Assembly (NCBI GenBank): GCA_963713085.1
Contig: CAVQKQ010000010.1
Location: forward strand, 62,001-126,000
DNA: 64,000 nucleotides
DNA from: PFJX01 sp963713085
GTDB lineage: Bacteria > Pseudomonadota > Gammaproteobacteria > Burkholderiales > Thiobacillaceae
Direction: 5' to 3'
Part shown: in pieces, positions 1 to 8,733 of the stretch
How positions within the stretch are numbered: the first letter of the stretch is position 1
Layout: each line of letters begins with the position of its first letter
Position numbers and translations under genes: made by a program
The notes under the pieces: model-generated
Told to the model about the DNA's origin: nothing
Database searches by the model: none
What the model saw: the letters and a program-made list of their open reading frames with translations, nothing else

Positions 1-352
1 CGATGAGCTCGATGTACTGGCCGCCCGGGTCTCGGTAGACGACGAACATCAGGCCCAAGCCGCCGCGCACCTCGCTCAGCAGCGTCGTCAGGTAGTTGGG
101 CGGCGGCTCGGGACCGAAATAGGAGACGGCATCCTCGAGCTTGCCACCGGTCATGCGCTTGCCGGCGCTCTCCACCAACAGCGCATCGGCCAGGACCCGC
201 AGGCGCGGCGCGGCGGGATTGCCGCAATCCGGGGAATAGACGCCGCCGTACAGCTTGAACGATTCGGCGCCGAACTCCATCGCCACGGCCGGCACGGAAG
301 TGGCAAGGCAGGCGACGATGAGACAGAAAAGGCATGCTTTTGGGATATTCAT
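1..352 (-). CDS. Exported protein of unknown function (3' end outside window)
   Basis: The reading frame starts at the ATG whose first base is 352 and runs off the left edge, so about 117 N-terminal residues are visible. It begins MNIPKACLFCLIVACLA, followed by an ATSVPAVA stretch, which is a good Sec signal peptide with cleavage near residue 25. The mature part (MEFGAESFKLYGGVYSPDCG...) has one cysteine and no motif I recognise. The last visible residues are rich in Tyr, Val and Gly. Export to the periplasm or beyond is inferred from the signal peptide. The function is unknown. Confidence 0.6.
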   Translation of the reverse strand, partial: MNIPKACLFCLIVACLATSVPAVAMEFGAESFKLYGGVYSPDCGNPAAPRLRVLADALLVESAGKRMTGGKLEDAVSYFGPEPPPNYLTTLLSEVRGGLGLMFVVYRDPGGQYIELI

Positions 353-556
353 GGCGATTCTCCCCGGTGCCGAGCCCGGCTCCGTGTTGCGCGCAGTCTG
401 AAAATTCACACTAGCACAGGCTCATCGCAACGGTGGGAACACCCAGCCGCAGTCGTTTGGATAATCACATGGCAAAAGGGAACCCCGGATCCACGGAGCG
501 GGCTTCGGATCCTTCCTACCTGGGATCGACAATCGGCCGGGAAAACAATAAAGGCA

Positions 557-820
557 TCAGGGATGGGTCGCCTTTGCCTGTTCCCGGTAATAGCGCTTTG
601 CCGCGTCCATGAGAACTTTGACATCGATCTCGCTCAGATCCGGATGGCCCTCGTGAATCGCCCGCGCGGCCCAGTATTCCGTGGTCTGGCCGTTCAGGCC
701 CACGCCCTTCTGGAAGAATGGCTCGACCTGCCTGATGATTTCTTCGAAGACCTGCCTGAGGTCGATACGCTTGCGGCGTTCCTGATCGGGCGGCTCCTGA
801 TCGGGGGCGTTGCGATCCAT
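557..820 (-). CDS. Small conserved hydrophilic protein
   Basis: This 87-residue frame starts with MDRNAPDQEPPDQERR and continues with charged, helix-forming sequence (FEEIIRQVEPFFQKG, then DLSEIDVKVLMDAAKRYYREQ). The composition is that of a soluble helical protein, unlike the Arg/Pro/Gly-rich reading frames overlapping it on the other strand. A GGAG lies a few bases upstream of the ATG. It has no signal peptide or membrane segment. It is divergent from the symporter gene that starts at 964. I do not recognise the family, and no function can be assigned. Confidence 0.6.
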   Translation of the reverse strand: MDRNAPDQEPPDQERRKRIDLRQVFEEIIRQVEPFFQKGVGLNGQTTEYWAARAIHEGHPDLSEIDVKVLMDAAKRYYREQAKATHP

Positions 821-963
821 GATGGGCTCCGGGGGAAGGGGTTGTTATGCTGTTATCGGTGCATGTCCCGCGGTCTTTAATCTTATTGGCGATATATTGA
901 CGTCCGTCAGGCCCATTCGGACAGGCCAATGGACTGTAATTCGACCGCGAGAGTGAGGACCGG

Positions 964-2244
964 ATGATCAAGCTGAAATTGCATTGGCAGGTGCTCATCG
1001 CCCTGGTGATGGCCGTGGTGGCCGGTTCCGCCACCCAGGCCGGCAGCACGCTGTTCGGCGTGTCGGTCATGGAAATCTACCATTTCCTGGGCACCCTGTT
1101 CCTCAATGCCTTGAAGATGCTGATCGTGCCGTTGATCGTGGCTTCCATCGTCGCCAGCATGGCCGGCAACCGGGGCGCGGGGGGGCTCGGCCGCCTGGGG
1201 ACCAAGACCTTGGTCTATTACATGGCCACCAGCACCCTGGCCATCCTGGTGGGGCTTGCCGCCATCAACCTGATCCAGCCCGGCATCGTGGACGGACACC
1301 CGGCGCGGGACATCCTGGGCCTGTCGGCCGATACCGGGAATGTGTTGGCCAAGGTGGCCGGCCGGGGCAGCGGCGACCTGGTGCAGATCTTCCTGCGCAT
1401 GCTGCCGCCCAACGTGGTGGCCGCGGCGGCGGATGGCGAGATGCTGGGGGTGATCGTGTTCAGCCTGTTGTTCGGCTATTTCGTCACCCGCCTTCCCGAT
1501 GCGCTGGCCGGTACCCAGCACCGCTTCTGGGAAGGGGTGGCCCAGGTGATGCTGGGCATGACCGATCTGGTGATGCGGTTTGCGCCCATCGGCGTATTCG
1601 GGCTGGTGGCCAAGGTGGTGGCCACTTCGGGGCTGGAGGCCTTTCGCCCACTGGCTGGATTCTTCTTCACCGTGCTCGGCGCCTTGGCGCTGCACGCCTT
1701 TGTGATTGCTGCCGCTGCTGGTGCGGTTGGTTGGGTGGTGCTCAGTCCGCTGCGACATTACAAGGCGGTCAGTCCGGCGCTGCTGACCGCCTTCTCCACC
1801 GCGTCTTCCTCCGCCACCCTGCCACTGACCATGGATTGCGTGGAGAAGCGCGCGGGTGTCTCGGAACGGGTCACCTCCTTCGTGCTGCCTCTGGGGGCCA
1901 CCATCAACATGGACGGGACGGCCCTCTACGAGGGCGCGGCGGTGTTGTTCATCGCCCAGGCATACGGACTGGATCTCTCCTTCGTCCAGCAGATCACGGT
2001 CCTGGTGCTGGCGCTGTTGACCTCGGTCGGCGTGGCCGGCATTCCCGCCGCCAGCCTGGTGGCCATCACCCTGATCCTGGCCTACTTCGGCCTGCCCACC
2101 GAGGCCATCGGCCTGATCCTGGCCACCGACCGGGTGCTGGACATGTGCCGCACCAGCGTCAACGTGCTCAGCGACACCTGCGGCGCGGTGATCATTGCCC
2201 GCAGCGAGGGGGAGTCGCCGCTCTCGGAGCCCGGCCCCGCCTGA
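964..2244 (+). CDS. Dicarboxylate/amino acid:cation symporter (DAACS family)
   Basis: A 426-residue inner-membrane protein of the GltP/DctA/GltPh fold, which takes up glutamate, aspartate or C4-dicarboxylates with Na+ or H+. The diagnostic motifs are present. The serine-rich SSSATLP of hairpin HP1 lies near residue 281. The NMDGT motif of TM7 lies near residue 316. A C-terminal DRVLDMCRTSVNV stretch corresponds to TM8, whose Asp and Asn contact substrate in characterised homologues. The Arg in MCRTS is found in acidic-amino-acid and dicarboxylate carriers. Length and hydrophobic pattern are normal. Which substrate it carries cannot be decided from sequence alone. It stands alone, with the convergent VOC gene 47 bp downstream. 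Confidence 0.92.
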   Translation: MIKLKLHWQVLIALVMAVVAGSATQAGSTLFGVSVMEIYHFLGTLFLNALKMLIVPLIVASIVASMAGNRGAGGLGRLGTKTLVYYMATSTLAILVGLAAINLIQPGIVDGHPARDILGLSADTGNVLAKVAGRGSGDLVQIFLRMLPPNVVAAAADGEMLGVIVFSLLFGYFVTRLPDALAGTQHRFWEGVAQVMLGMTDLVMRFAPIGVFGLVAKVVATSGLEAFRPLAGFFFTVLGALALHAFVIAAAAGAVGWVVLSPLRHYKAVSPALLTAFSTASSSATLPLTMDCVEKRAGVSERVTSFVLPLGATINMDGTALYEGAAVLFIAQAYGLDLSFVQQITVLVLALLTSVGVAGIPAASLVAITLILAYFGLPTEAIGLILATDRVLDMCRTSVNVLSDTCGAVIIARSEGESPLSEPGPA

Positions 2245-2290
2245 GAGCCGGGTCCGTCGCGGCGTCGCCAGGCCAGGCGGTGCCGGCGCC

Positions 2291-2662
2291 CTATGTGGCC
2301 GCTTGCTTGGCCTGCCAGAGGGCCAGGGTTGCACCGCCCGGGTCCAGGAACACGGTCATCCAGCCGTAGTCGGCGACTTCCATGCAGTCCACCACGATCC
2401 GTGCGCCCAGTTCCCGGGCGCGGGCGGTGGCGGCACGGACGTCCGCGACACCCACGTAGGCCAGCCATTGAGGCGGAACCTGGGGGTCGGTGTTGGCGAA
2501 CATGCCGCCGCCCGTGCCTTCACCCACCTGAATCATGGTGTAGGTGCCGCCGTCGGGCAGGGGCACGTCTTCCAGCTTCCAGTCGAACAGCTTGCCGTAG
2601 AAGTTCTTGGCTTGCCGGATATCCTTGGCCTGCAGTTCCACATGCACGAAGGGGTTTGCCAT
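2291..2662 (-). CDS. VOC-family (glyoxalase/bleomycin-resistance fold) protein
   Basis: A 123-residue single-domain protein. It opens with MANPFVHVELQAKDI and carries the VOC core (ARNFYG-like KNFYGKLFDWKLE near residue 20, then GGGMFAN and FLDPGGATLALWQ near the C-terminus). The start at 2662 was chosen because GGAGG lies six bases upstream. A longer frame reaching 2785 has no homologous look and no ribosome site. VOC proteins bind a divalent metal with paired His/Glu residues (here H8 and possible partners in the second half) and act as lyases, dioxygenases or drug-binding proteins. The substrate is unknown. Confidence 0.82.
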   Translation of the reverse strand: MANPFVHVELQAKDIRQAKNFYGKLFDWKLEDVPLPDGGTYTMIQVGEGTGGGMFANTDPQVPPQWLAYVGVADVRAATARARELGARIVVDCMEVADYGWMTVFLDPGGATLALWQAKQAAT

Positions 2663-2870
2663 GATTGCCTCCTGGATGGAATTTGCGGGGGACGTGGGCG
2701 GAAAGCCGCGTTCCCCCACGACCGCCCGCCTACGATTCCTGGGAATGCGCCTGGATGCGCTACCCACCCACCCAAAATAGCTCAACCGGGGGTTTGCCTA
2801 GAGCCGGCCGGCGCAAGGGCCGTTACACTGCCGGCTGCGAAATGCCGGAGCCCGCCGCAGGACCAAGCCC

Positions 2871-3383
2871 ATGTTGGACATACCCAAACCGATCATCTCC
2901 GTCATCGTCGCCATGGCGAAGAACCGCGTCATCGGCATCAACAACGCCCTGCCATGGCGCCTGCCGGAAGACCTGCGGCACTTCAAGGCCATCACCATGG
3001 GGCACCACATCATCATGGGACGCAAGACCTACGAGTCCATCGGCAAGCCCCTGCCGGGCCGGACCACGGTGATCGTGACCAGGAACGCGGGCTACCGGGA
3101 GGAAGGCTGCGTGACAGCCACCTCCCTAAGCGAAGCCATCGGTGTCTGCGGCGACGACGAGGAAGTGTTCTTCGTGGGCGGGGCGGAACTCTATGCCCAG
3201 GTGCTGCCCCGCGCGGACCGTCTCTACCTGACCGAAATCCAGGCGGAATTCGAGGGGGATGCCCATTTCCCAGTCTTCGATTTCGGCCAGTGGCGAGAGG
3301 TGAAGCGGGAGGCCCATGTCAATGAAGAGGGATTGGGGTATCACTTCGTAACCTACCAGCGCGTGACCTGCTACCGGGCCTGA
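2871..3383 (+). CDS. folA: Dihydrofolate reductase
   Basis: A 170-residue protein reducing dihydrofolate to tetrahydrofolate with NADPH. N-terminal ISVIVAMAKNRVIG is followed by the conserved LPWRLPEDLRHFK segment, where the acidic residue before L-R-H-F is the catalytic Asp/Glu position. The NADPH-binding parts (MGRKTYESIG with PLPGR, and FFVGGAELYAQ) are intact. The C-terminus YHFVTYQR is typical. Size matches chromosomal type I DHFR. It is monocistronic here, because thyA is not adjacent, and is followed by a small membrane protein gene. Confidence 0.95.
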   Translation: MLDIPKPIISVIVAMAKNRVIGINNALPWRLPEDLRHFKAITMGHHIIMGRKTYESIGKPLPGRTTVIVTRNAGYREEGCVTATSLSEAIGVCGDDEEVFFVGGAELYAQVLPRADRLYLTEIQAEFEGDAHFPVFDFGQWREVKREAHVNEEGLGYHFVTYQRVTCYRA

Positions 3384-3464
3384 CGGCCGGCCGCTGAAAA
3401 CCCCTTGCCTAGATGCCCGGCATGCGGCATGTTCGGGGCCACTCAACCCCCAACCGGACCATCC

Positions 3465-3914
3465 ATGATCCCCTTGCTTACCGTGTTTCACGGCCTTGCC
3501 GCCATCGCCTGGGTCGGCGGCATCTTCTTCGCCTACATGGTGCTGCGCCCCGCCGCCATGACCCTGGAACCGGCACCGAGGTTGGCCTTGTGGAACACCG
3601 TGTTCAGCCGGTTTTTCGTCTGGGTGTGGGCCTTCGTTATCGTCCTGCTGGTCAGCGGCCATGCCCTGGTGGGAATGGGCATTGGACATGGCTCCCATGC
3701 GGTGGGAGCCATGGCGGCGCTGGGCTGGGTGATGTCCCTGCTCTATGCCTATCTTTATTTCCGACCGTTCCAGACCCTGAAACGGGCCTTGGCGTCGGGA
3801 GACATCCCGGCGGCGGCCCAGGCCATGAACGGCATCCGGCTGATCGTCGGCACCAACCTGGTCCTGGGATTGGTCACGTCGGCATTGGGTGTGGCGTCCC
3901 GTTTCCTGGGTTGA
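3465..3914 (+). CDS. CopD-like four-helix membrane protein
   Basis: A 149-residue integral membrane protein with four predicted helices. It begins MIPLLTVFHGLAAIAWVGG, where a His sits in helix 1 followed by the W-V-G-G-I-F-F pattern of the CopD/DUF2269-type families. Later helices contain GHALVGMG, ALGWVMSLLYAY and LIVGTNLVLGLV. An in-frame upstream ATG at 3405 would add 20 Cys/Pro-rich residues with no hydrophobic character, so the later start is preferred. Homologues are annotated as copper-resistance D family or as uncharacterised membrane proteins. A role in copper handling is only a family-level guess. Confidence 0.75.
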   Translation: MIPLLTVFHGLAAIAWVGGIFFAYMVLRPAAMTLEPAPRLALWNTVFSRFFVWVWAFVIVLLVSGHALVGMGIGHGSHAVGAMAALGWVMSLLYAYLYFRPFQTLKRALASGDIPAAAQAMNGIRLIVGTNLVLGLVTSALGVASRFLG

Positions 3915-4098
3915 GTTCGCGCCGGGAGGCGTCTTTTCCGGACGTGCGATTGGGTGTTCTCCGGCCCAATCGTTTATGGCGCCTACCTGGTTCACTCCGC
4001 CGACGTATGTGCATCAGGGCCCGATTTCCATGCCCAGAGTTAAATCAATTGCACATTCGAGTGAGACAAGCGCCCGTTACGGGCGATAATCTCGGGCC

Positions 4099-5430
4099 AT
4101 GTTTGTGTTGCCCAGCCCCAAGCTCCCGCGTATGCAACGACGCAATCGCGTCAGACTGTTGTCCGTGCGCCTATGGTCGCGCCGGATTCTGTTCTGGGGC
4201 GCAGCCATCGTGGTGGGCCTGGGCGCCAGCGCGTTTGCCTTCGGCGGCGATTACGCCCACCAACTGTTCGCCAGGATCTACGAGATTTCCCCTTGGCTGC
4301 CGCTGGTCGTCACCCCCCTGAGCATGGCCGCCGTGGCGGCCCTGACCCGACGTTTCTTCCAGGGGGCCGAGGGTAGCGGCATTCCCCAGACCATCGCCGC
4401 CATCCGCCTGGAAGAGGGCGCGGTGCGGGATGGCGTGCTGTCACTGCGCCTGGCCATAGGCAAGATGGTGCTCACCTGCGTGGGCCTGGCCGGGGGCGCC
4501 AGCATCGGCCGGGAGGGCCCCACCGTGCAGGTGGGCGCGGCCCTGCTCTACAACCTGCGCTGGATGATCCGCTTTCCGCGCCACCTCATGGAGCGGGGCC
4601 TGGTCGTCGCCGGCGGCGGCGCCGGTGTGGCCGCCGCCTTCAACACCCCCCTGGCGGGCATCGTGTTCGCCATCGAGGAAATGGCCCGTTCCTTCGAGGA
4701 GCGTTCCAGCGGTACCCTGCTCACCGCTGTCATCATCGCCGGCATGTCTGCGGTCTACATGCAGGGCAACTACACCTATTTCGGCGCCAGCCATGCCGGC
4801 ATCGCCGGCGGCGCGGACTGGGCAGGCGTATTCCTGTGCGGCCTGGCGGGCGGGTTGCTGGGAGGCGGATTCAGCCGCCTGGTGTTGGCCATATCCGCGC
4901 AAGGACTGCCCGGCAAGACCGGGCGTTTCATGCGGGAAAATCCGGTGGGCTTCGCCGCCGCCTGCGGGGCGGTGCTGGCACTGCTCGGAGTGGCTTCCGG
5001 AGGTGCCGTCTACGGCAGCGGCTACCAGGAAGCCAAGCAGATCCTGGAGGGCACCGGCCAGGTCTCGGCCGGCTACGGGATTCTCAAGATTGCCGCCACC
5101 TTCGTCTCCTTCGTCAGCGGCATCCCCGGAGGCCTGTTCGCCCCCAGCCTGTCGGCCGGGGCCGGGGTGGGGCATACCGTGGCCCTGATCGTCTCCAATG
5201 CGGATGTCGGCGCCCTGGTGGTGGTGGGCATGGCCGCCTATTTCGCGGGCGTGGTCCAGGCCCCCATCACGGCCTTCGTCATCGTCATGGAAATGACCGA
5301 TAACCACGACATGGTCGTGCCCCTCATGGTGGCCACCCTGATGGCCGCCGCCGTCTCCCGCATGGTCTGCCCGAGGCCGCTGTACAAGGGTCTGGCCGAT
5401 CTCTATCTGGCAAAGGTGCGGCCACGCTGA
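4099..5430 (+). CDS. ClC-family chloride channel or H+/Cl- antiporter
   Basis: A 443-residue membrane protein with all three ClC anion-pathway signatures: GSGIPQ (about 93-98), GREGP (137-141) with the gating glutamate E139, and GIPGGLFAP (341-349). It has no C-terminal CBS domains. The gating Glu is compatible with exchange as well as channel activity. The start is uncertain: ATG 4099 has no ribosome site, and ATG 4132 (MQRRNRVRL) is an alternative. A GATAAT hexamer at 4085-4090 overlaps the end of the inverted repeat CGCCCG-TTA-CGGGCG (4071-4085). If that is the -10 element, the mRNA leader is very short and the later ATG is the better choice. Confidence 0.92.
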   Translation: MFVLPSPKLPRMQRRNRVRLLSVRLWSRRILFWGAAIVVGLGASAFAFGGDYAHQLFARIYEISPWLPLVVTPLSMAAVAALTRRFFQGAEGSGIPQTIAAIRLEEGAVRDGVLSLRLAIGKMVLTCVGLAGGASIGREGPTVQVGAALLYNLRWMIRFPRHLMERGLVVAGGGAGVAAAFNTPLAGIVFAIEEMARSFEERSSGTLLTAVIIAGMSAVYMQGNYTYFGASHAGIAGGADWAGVFLCGLAGGLLGGGFSRLVLAISAQGLPGKTGRFMRENPVGFAAACGAVLALLGVASGGAVYGSGYQEAKQILEGTGQVSAGYGILKIAATFVSFVSGIPGGLFAPSLSAGAGVGHTVALIVSNADVGALVVVGMAAYFAGVVQAPITAFVIVMEMTDNHDMVVPLMVATLMAAAVSRMVCPRPLYKGLADLYLAKVRPR

Positions 5431-5922
5431 TTTTCGCGGAGTCGACTGATAGGTGTATCGGGCCGTTGATGTTGAATTACGGAAATCGGCCTCAAGAGAC
5501 GTTCGAGCGAGGGGTAGTTGATTGTGTGAGCGTCAGCTATCGGGAAATCATGTGTCGGACTGGACCCACAAGCGGTCCTTGGCGGAGCTTGCAAACTGCG
5601 ATTCTGAATAGCAGGTGTACCACCGGAAGTTACCAGCCGCAGATCTGGGCATGGTGGGCAAGTTATCCGACCTTAGCTGACGAACCGAAGAGCCCAGAAA
5701 ACCAGGAACTTGTTAGACAATAATTGGAAGACTGCGTGATTGTTTTGGGATGAGAATGGTAATTCGTGTTGGAACCGGGAAATACTGACGGATCCCCAGT
5801 GAGAAGATGACACCTGTATATACGAAAGCCTGGGCAGGGATGTCGGTGGTGAAATGCTGATACAGGTGGTATTGAAGCTGATCAATATCGCAAAGGGGGG
5901 CAGAGCCCCCCTCGCTTAAGTC
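5431..5922. other. 492-bp AT-richer spacer, no convincing gene
   Basis: No reading frame here has plausible protein composition. The 85-residue frame at 5466-5723 is short, odd in composition and lacks a ribosome site. The stretch 5570-5600 (GGACCCACAAGCGGTC...) looks like a decayed copy of intergenic repeat sequence. The word GACCCACAAG recurs in the spacer near 40970. Base composition is clearly lower in GC than the flanking ClC gene, so the region may be old inserted DNA. The one clear structure is the hairpin at 5895-5911. Confidence 0.4.
5895..5911 (-). terminator. GC hairpin downstream of the 5923-6258 gene
   Basis: A perfect stem GGGGGGC / GCCCCCC with loop AGA lies 12 bp beyond the stop codon of the minus-strand exported protein gene. 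On the minus strand it is followed by TTTG, a short U-tract, so it probably acts as a weak intrinsic terminator for that gene. Confidence 0.5.
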
Positions 5923-6258
5923 TTAAAGCCCTTGGTTCGTAGAAACAAATCGCTGCGCCTCATGTGACAGCACCTGCATGACGTTGGACGCTATGCCAAT
6001 GCCACCGGCTGCCATTGTGCCCACGGTACTTACAGCTTTCGAGACATCCTTCTGGCTCACGATGCAGTTGTTGTCGCTGTTGCCGTCCTCACTTTGGGTC
6101 GGCGCAGGGCAGGCCTGATTGATCTCCTGCCCATTGGCACAGGTCGGCGATCCGGACAGGAAGGGCAGCCCAATACCACATGCCTGTGCAGAACTAACGG
6201 TCATCACGGCGGAAACTGCCAGGATGCCCAGAGACCACGGTAATAGACGATTCCTCAT
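5923..6258 (-). CDS. Small exported protein with four cysteines
   Basis: A 111-residue protein with a strong AAGGAG ribosome site seven bases before the ATG. The first 26 residues (MRNRLLPWSLGILAVSAVMTVSSAQA) form a textbook signal peptide with an A-x-A cleavage site. The mature protein has cysteines in CGIGLPF, PTCANG, NQACPAP and NNCIVSQ, enough for two disulphides. A Gly/Ala-rich segment (TMAAGGIGIA) and a basic, helical C-terminus follow. It is probably a periplasmic or secreted small protein. I do not recognise a family. Confidence 0.72.
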   Translation of the reverse strand: MRNRLLPWSLGILAVSAVMTVSSAQACGIGLPFLSGSPTCANGQEINQACPAPTQSEDGNSDNNCIVSQKDVSKAVSTVGTMAAGGIGIASNVMQVLSHEAQRFVSTNQGL

Positions 6259-6456
6259 GATGTAACTCCTTGTTGAGCCCCGTCAAAATAGGCGGGTAAA
6301 GTCACTGTGCGCCCTGGAGGTAAGCGGAAGATTTCCGACTTGTAGTCGAGATGTAAGAGGTTGATACAGCCTATACACGGAAATGTTTCCCAGTTCAGGG
6401 ATATGGGTGATTTCTTGTTGTGAAGTAAGCTGTGCCGTCGCACTCTGAACGCAACC

Positions 6457-6783
6457 ATGGGACCCCACAATCGCTATCACGTCTATGTGATCGAACTGTC
6501 GAAAGACGTTCTTAACGAACGCCGGTTCAGGAAAGCCAACCTCGGTTATGTCATGGGGAAGCCCTGTGTTTACGTCGGCATGACGGGATTGGACCCCAAT
6601 GTACGCTTCGACAAACACAAGGCAGGAATCCAGTCCAATAGATATGTGAAGAAATTTGGTCTGCGGTTATTGCCTGAACTCTACGAACTCTACGACCCTA
6701 TGACCTATGAGGAGGCCCGCGACCTGGAAGTGGAGTTGGCGATTGATCTCCGTGAAGGAGGGTATGGGGTCTGGCAGGCTTGA
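6457..6783 (+). CDS. Stand-alone GIY-YIG-like domain protein
   Basis: A 108-residue single-domain protein. The first strand reads YHVYVIEL and the second PCVYVGMTG, matching the paired GIY...YIG strands of GIY-YIG nucleases. RFDKHKAG follows at the catalytic Arg/His region, and EARDLEVELA near residue 92 supplies the conserved metal-binding Glu position. There is no other domain, unlike UvrC or homing enzymes. No good ribosome site precedes the ATG. Neighbours are of lower GC and unrelated. The nuclease fold assignment rests on motif spacing that I read by eye. Activity and target are unknown. Confidence 0.62.
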   Translation: MGPHNRYHVYVIELSKDVLNERRFRKANLGYVMGKPCVYVGMTGLDPNVRFDKHKAGIQSNRYVKKFGLRLLPELYELYDPMTYEEARDLEVELAIDLREGGYGVWQA

Positions 6784-6980
6784 GGGGATGCCACTGGTGG
6801 CGATACGATACCCTACGTCTTCACGCCCTTGGAAAGCAGGTACGGTGTCAAGGAGTTGGCCTGATTGACGGATCAGACAACGCGAAAAGCCATCGACCCC
6901 TTAACTTATTGGCCGGGGTCTTCCTACAGTGTGGTTAGACGACCTGAAATCTATCATCCTTGATATCTGGAGGCACACCG

Positions 6981-7454
6981 ATGCGCAAGCGAATCATCAC
7001 GCCAGTTCAGGAGGAAGACGTATCCCTCGACCATGAATGGTTGGATGTGGAAGAGATCGCCGAGGTTGAAATCACCTCTGAGGACTCTGCCCATCCGATT
7101 GAGAATGCGCTACTGCTTAATCGTGTATCAGGGTGGCATGCCTCCGCGTCCGGAATGCAAACGATCCGGCTTCTCTTCACCCATCCGCAACGGCTCCAGC
7201 GGATCGGGCTACATTTTATGGATAACCACGTTGAACGTACGCAAGAGTACCTGCTGCGGTGGTCATCGGATGGTGGGCAGTCGTTCCACGAAATCGTACG
7301 GCAACAGTGGAATTTCAATCCCCAAGGCGCAACCTCCGAGACCGAGGATTATCACGTCGATCTCCTGGGGGTTACGGTCCTAGAGTTGATCATCATTCCG
7401 GATATCAGTGGCAAGACCGCGATTGCTTCGTTGGAGAAGTTGAGGCTCGCGTAA
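6981..7454 (+). CDS. Discoidin (F5/8 type C)-like carbohydrate-binding protein
   Basis: A 157-residue cytoplasmic protein with a GGAGG ribosome site before the ATG at 6981. It opens MRKRIITPVQEEDVS and has the beta-rich pattern of a galactose-binding-like jelly roll: WLDVEEIAEVEITSED, GWHASASGMQTIRLLF, LRWSSDGGQSF and REIVRQQW-like EIVRQQWNF. The last strands read LELIIIPDI and ASLEKLRLA. There is no signal peptide, so it would act in the cytosol. Similar stand-alone proteins occur widely in proteobacteria without known function. It follows the GIY-YIG-like gene by about 200 bp on the same strand. Confidence 0.65.
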   Translation: MRKRIITPVQEEDVSLDHEWLDVEEIAEVEITSEDSAHPIENALLLNRVSGWHASASGMQTIRLLFTHPQRLQRIGLHFMDNHVERTQEYLLRWSSDGGQSFHEIVRQQWNFNPQGATSETEDYHVDLLGVTVLELIIIPDISGKTAIASLEKLRLA

Positions 7455-7770
7455 GATTTCCTCCGCTTTCCCCATTGCCCACCAGAAAAGTGCCTTGCCC
7501 CTGCTGGCCGGCTAGGAGCAGGTCGCAGAGAGGCAACGAGTGGCGGCTCAACCTCAGATACCCGGCAGTCTTGACGTCGTAGGCTGGGCGTCGCTTAAGG
7601 GTCGGGAGCGTCTGTTCGATCCCATAGCAAGCGGACGTTCCTGAGTGGCAGGTTACGAGGAACGGCGACCGCATGGAATGGCCGAAATCTTGTTATCAAC
7701 AACTACCCCCTCCCCTTTTCCAGGAGCAGTTTGGCAGTTTGACCTTGATATTGAGCACAACCCCGGAACG
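7455..7770. other. 316-bp spacer, no gene recognised
   Basis: The spacer lies between convergent genes. The frames crossing it (for example 7405-7674 on the minus strand) have no protein-like composition. The central part, around 7590-7680, resembles decayed intergenic repeat sequence found in related genomes (GCGGACGTTCCTGAGTGGCA and a nearby GGCCGAAATC). No hairpin with a U-tract was seen. Confidence 0.35.
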
Positions 7771-8733
7771 CTAATCTTCCACGCAGACTTCCCGCCGCGC
7801 AGCGGCTATCGCGGTGCGGCCGAACAGGCCGGCGATGACCACTGTGGTGATCCCCAACAGGACGCCTGCCAGGCGGATAAAGCCGATATTGCCGGTGTTC
7901 TGGAACATGTCCAGGGTGGCGATGGTGATGGCGGCCAGGGGGAAGGAGTAGGCCCACCAGGACAGGTTGAACTTGAGCCGGCTGAACCAGGCTGCCTGGG
8001 CGAACAGGAGCAGGGTGAAGAACAGGGCGGTGTGGTAGAGCACGTAGGCGAAGGCGTCGGCCCCGCCGATCAGCTTGACGTAGGCCAGGTAGCCTGCGGC
8101 CGGGGGGGCGATGAGGATGAACAGGGTGGGCATCAGGCGTTCTGTCAAGCTGCCGTGGAAGATGACCCGGTAGAGGATGATGGTCAGCAGGGGCGGCCAG
8201 AAGACCAGGCCGATGCTGAAGAAGAACCAGGACACCTGGATGGGCGCGTGGGCCACCCCGGCGATGGGGACCAGGATGTTGCCCACCACCGGGATGAACC
8301 AGGCCGGGTTGATGTGGGTGATCTCGAACTTGCTGTGATGCATCCACTGGGTCATGACATACAGGGTCAGGATCAGGTGCAGCACGGTGCCGGACAGCCA
8401 GAGCAACTTGGAGTAGGGGAGGCTGACGGGTTGCCAGGCGATGGAAAGGAGGATCAGCGCGATGCTGACCGTGGGCACGAAGTTCATCTTCACGGGGTGC
8501 CCCCACTCGGCTATCGCGGCCGCTCGATATTTGACCAGCTTGACGGCATACATGGCGGCCAGCAGGATGAACATGGCGGTGGTCAGGCCCAACAGCCAGG
8601 GACTGACGGAGATGGGCAGGGTGAGCAGGTCTTCGGCCTTGCGCCAGGCGATGGTGAGGCCGCCCAGCCCCATGATCATGGCGAACCAGGCAACGGGGAA
8701 GGCTTTCAGGCGGGGGGTGTCGGTTTCGGTCAT
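7771..8733 (-). CDS. TDT-family (TehA/SLAC1-type) membrane transporter
   Basis: A 320-residue protein with about ten membrane helices. It begins MTETDTPRLKAFPVAWFAMIMG, where the F-P-V-x-x-F-x-M-x-M-G pattern is the family's first helix. ITHINPAWFIPVVGN in the middle is the characteristic NPAWFIP-like signature of TDT proteins, and helix 9-10 contains TIATLDMFQNTG. Known members are anion channels (SLAC1, TehA) or exporters of sulphite, malate or other C4-acids. The transported anion is not predictable. No ribosome site of note. The gene is followed at 8936 by other minus-strand redox-related genes. Confidence 0.85.
   Translation of the reverse strand: MTETDTPRLKAFPVAWFAMIMGLGGLTIAWRKAEDLLTLPISVSPWLLGLTTAMFILLAAMYAVKLVKYRAAAIAEWGHPVKMNFVPTVSIALILLSIAWQPVSLPYSKLLWLSGTVLHLILTLYVMTQWMHHSKFEITHINPAWFIPVVGNILVPIAGVAHAPIQVSWFFFSIGLVFWPPLLTIILYRVIFHGSLTERLMPTLFILIAPPAAGYLAYVKLIGGADAFAYVLYHTALFFTLLLFAQAAWFSRLKFNLSWWAYSFPLAAITIATLDMFQNTGNIGFIRLAGVLLGITTVVIAGLFGRTAIAAARREVCVED

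Noticed and set aside
907..2334. Long minus-strand frame across the symporter gene
   Set aside because: Gly/His/Gln-rich composition with no domain. It is the antisense shadow of the DAACS gene, whose signatures are clear.
5872..5885. TTGAA-GCTG-ATCAA resembling an FNR/Crp box
   Set aside because: It lies downstream of the 5923-6258 gene, not near a promoter, and has a half-site mismatch.
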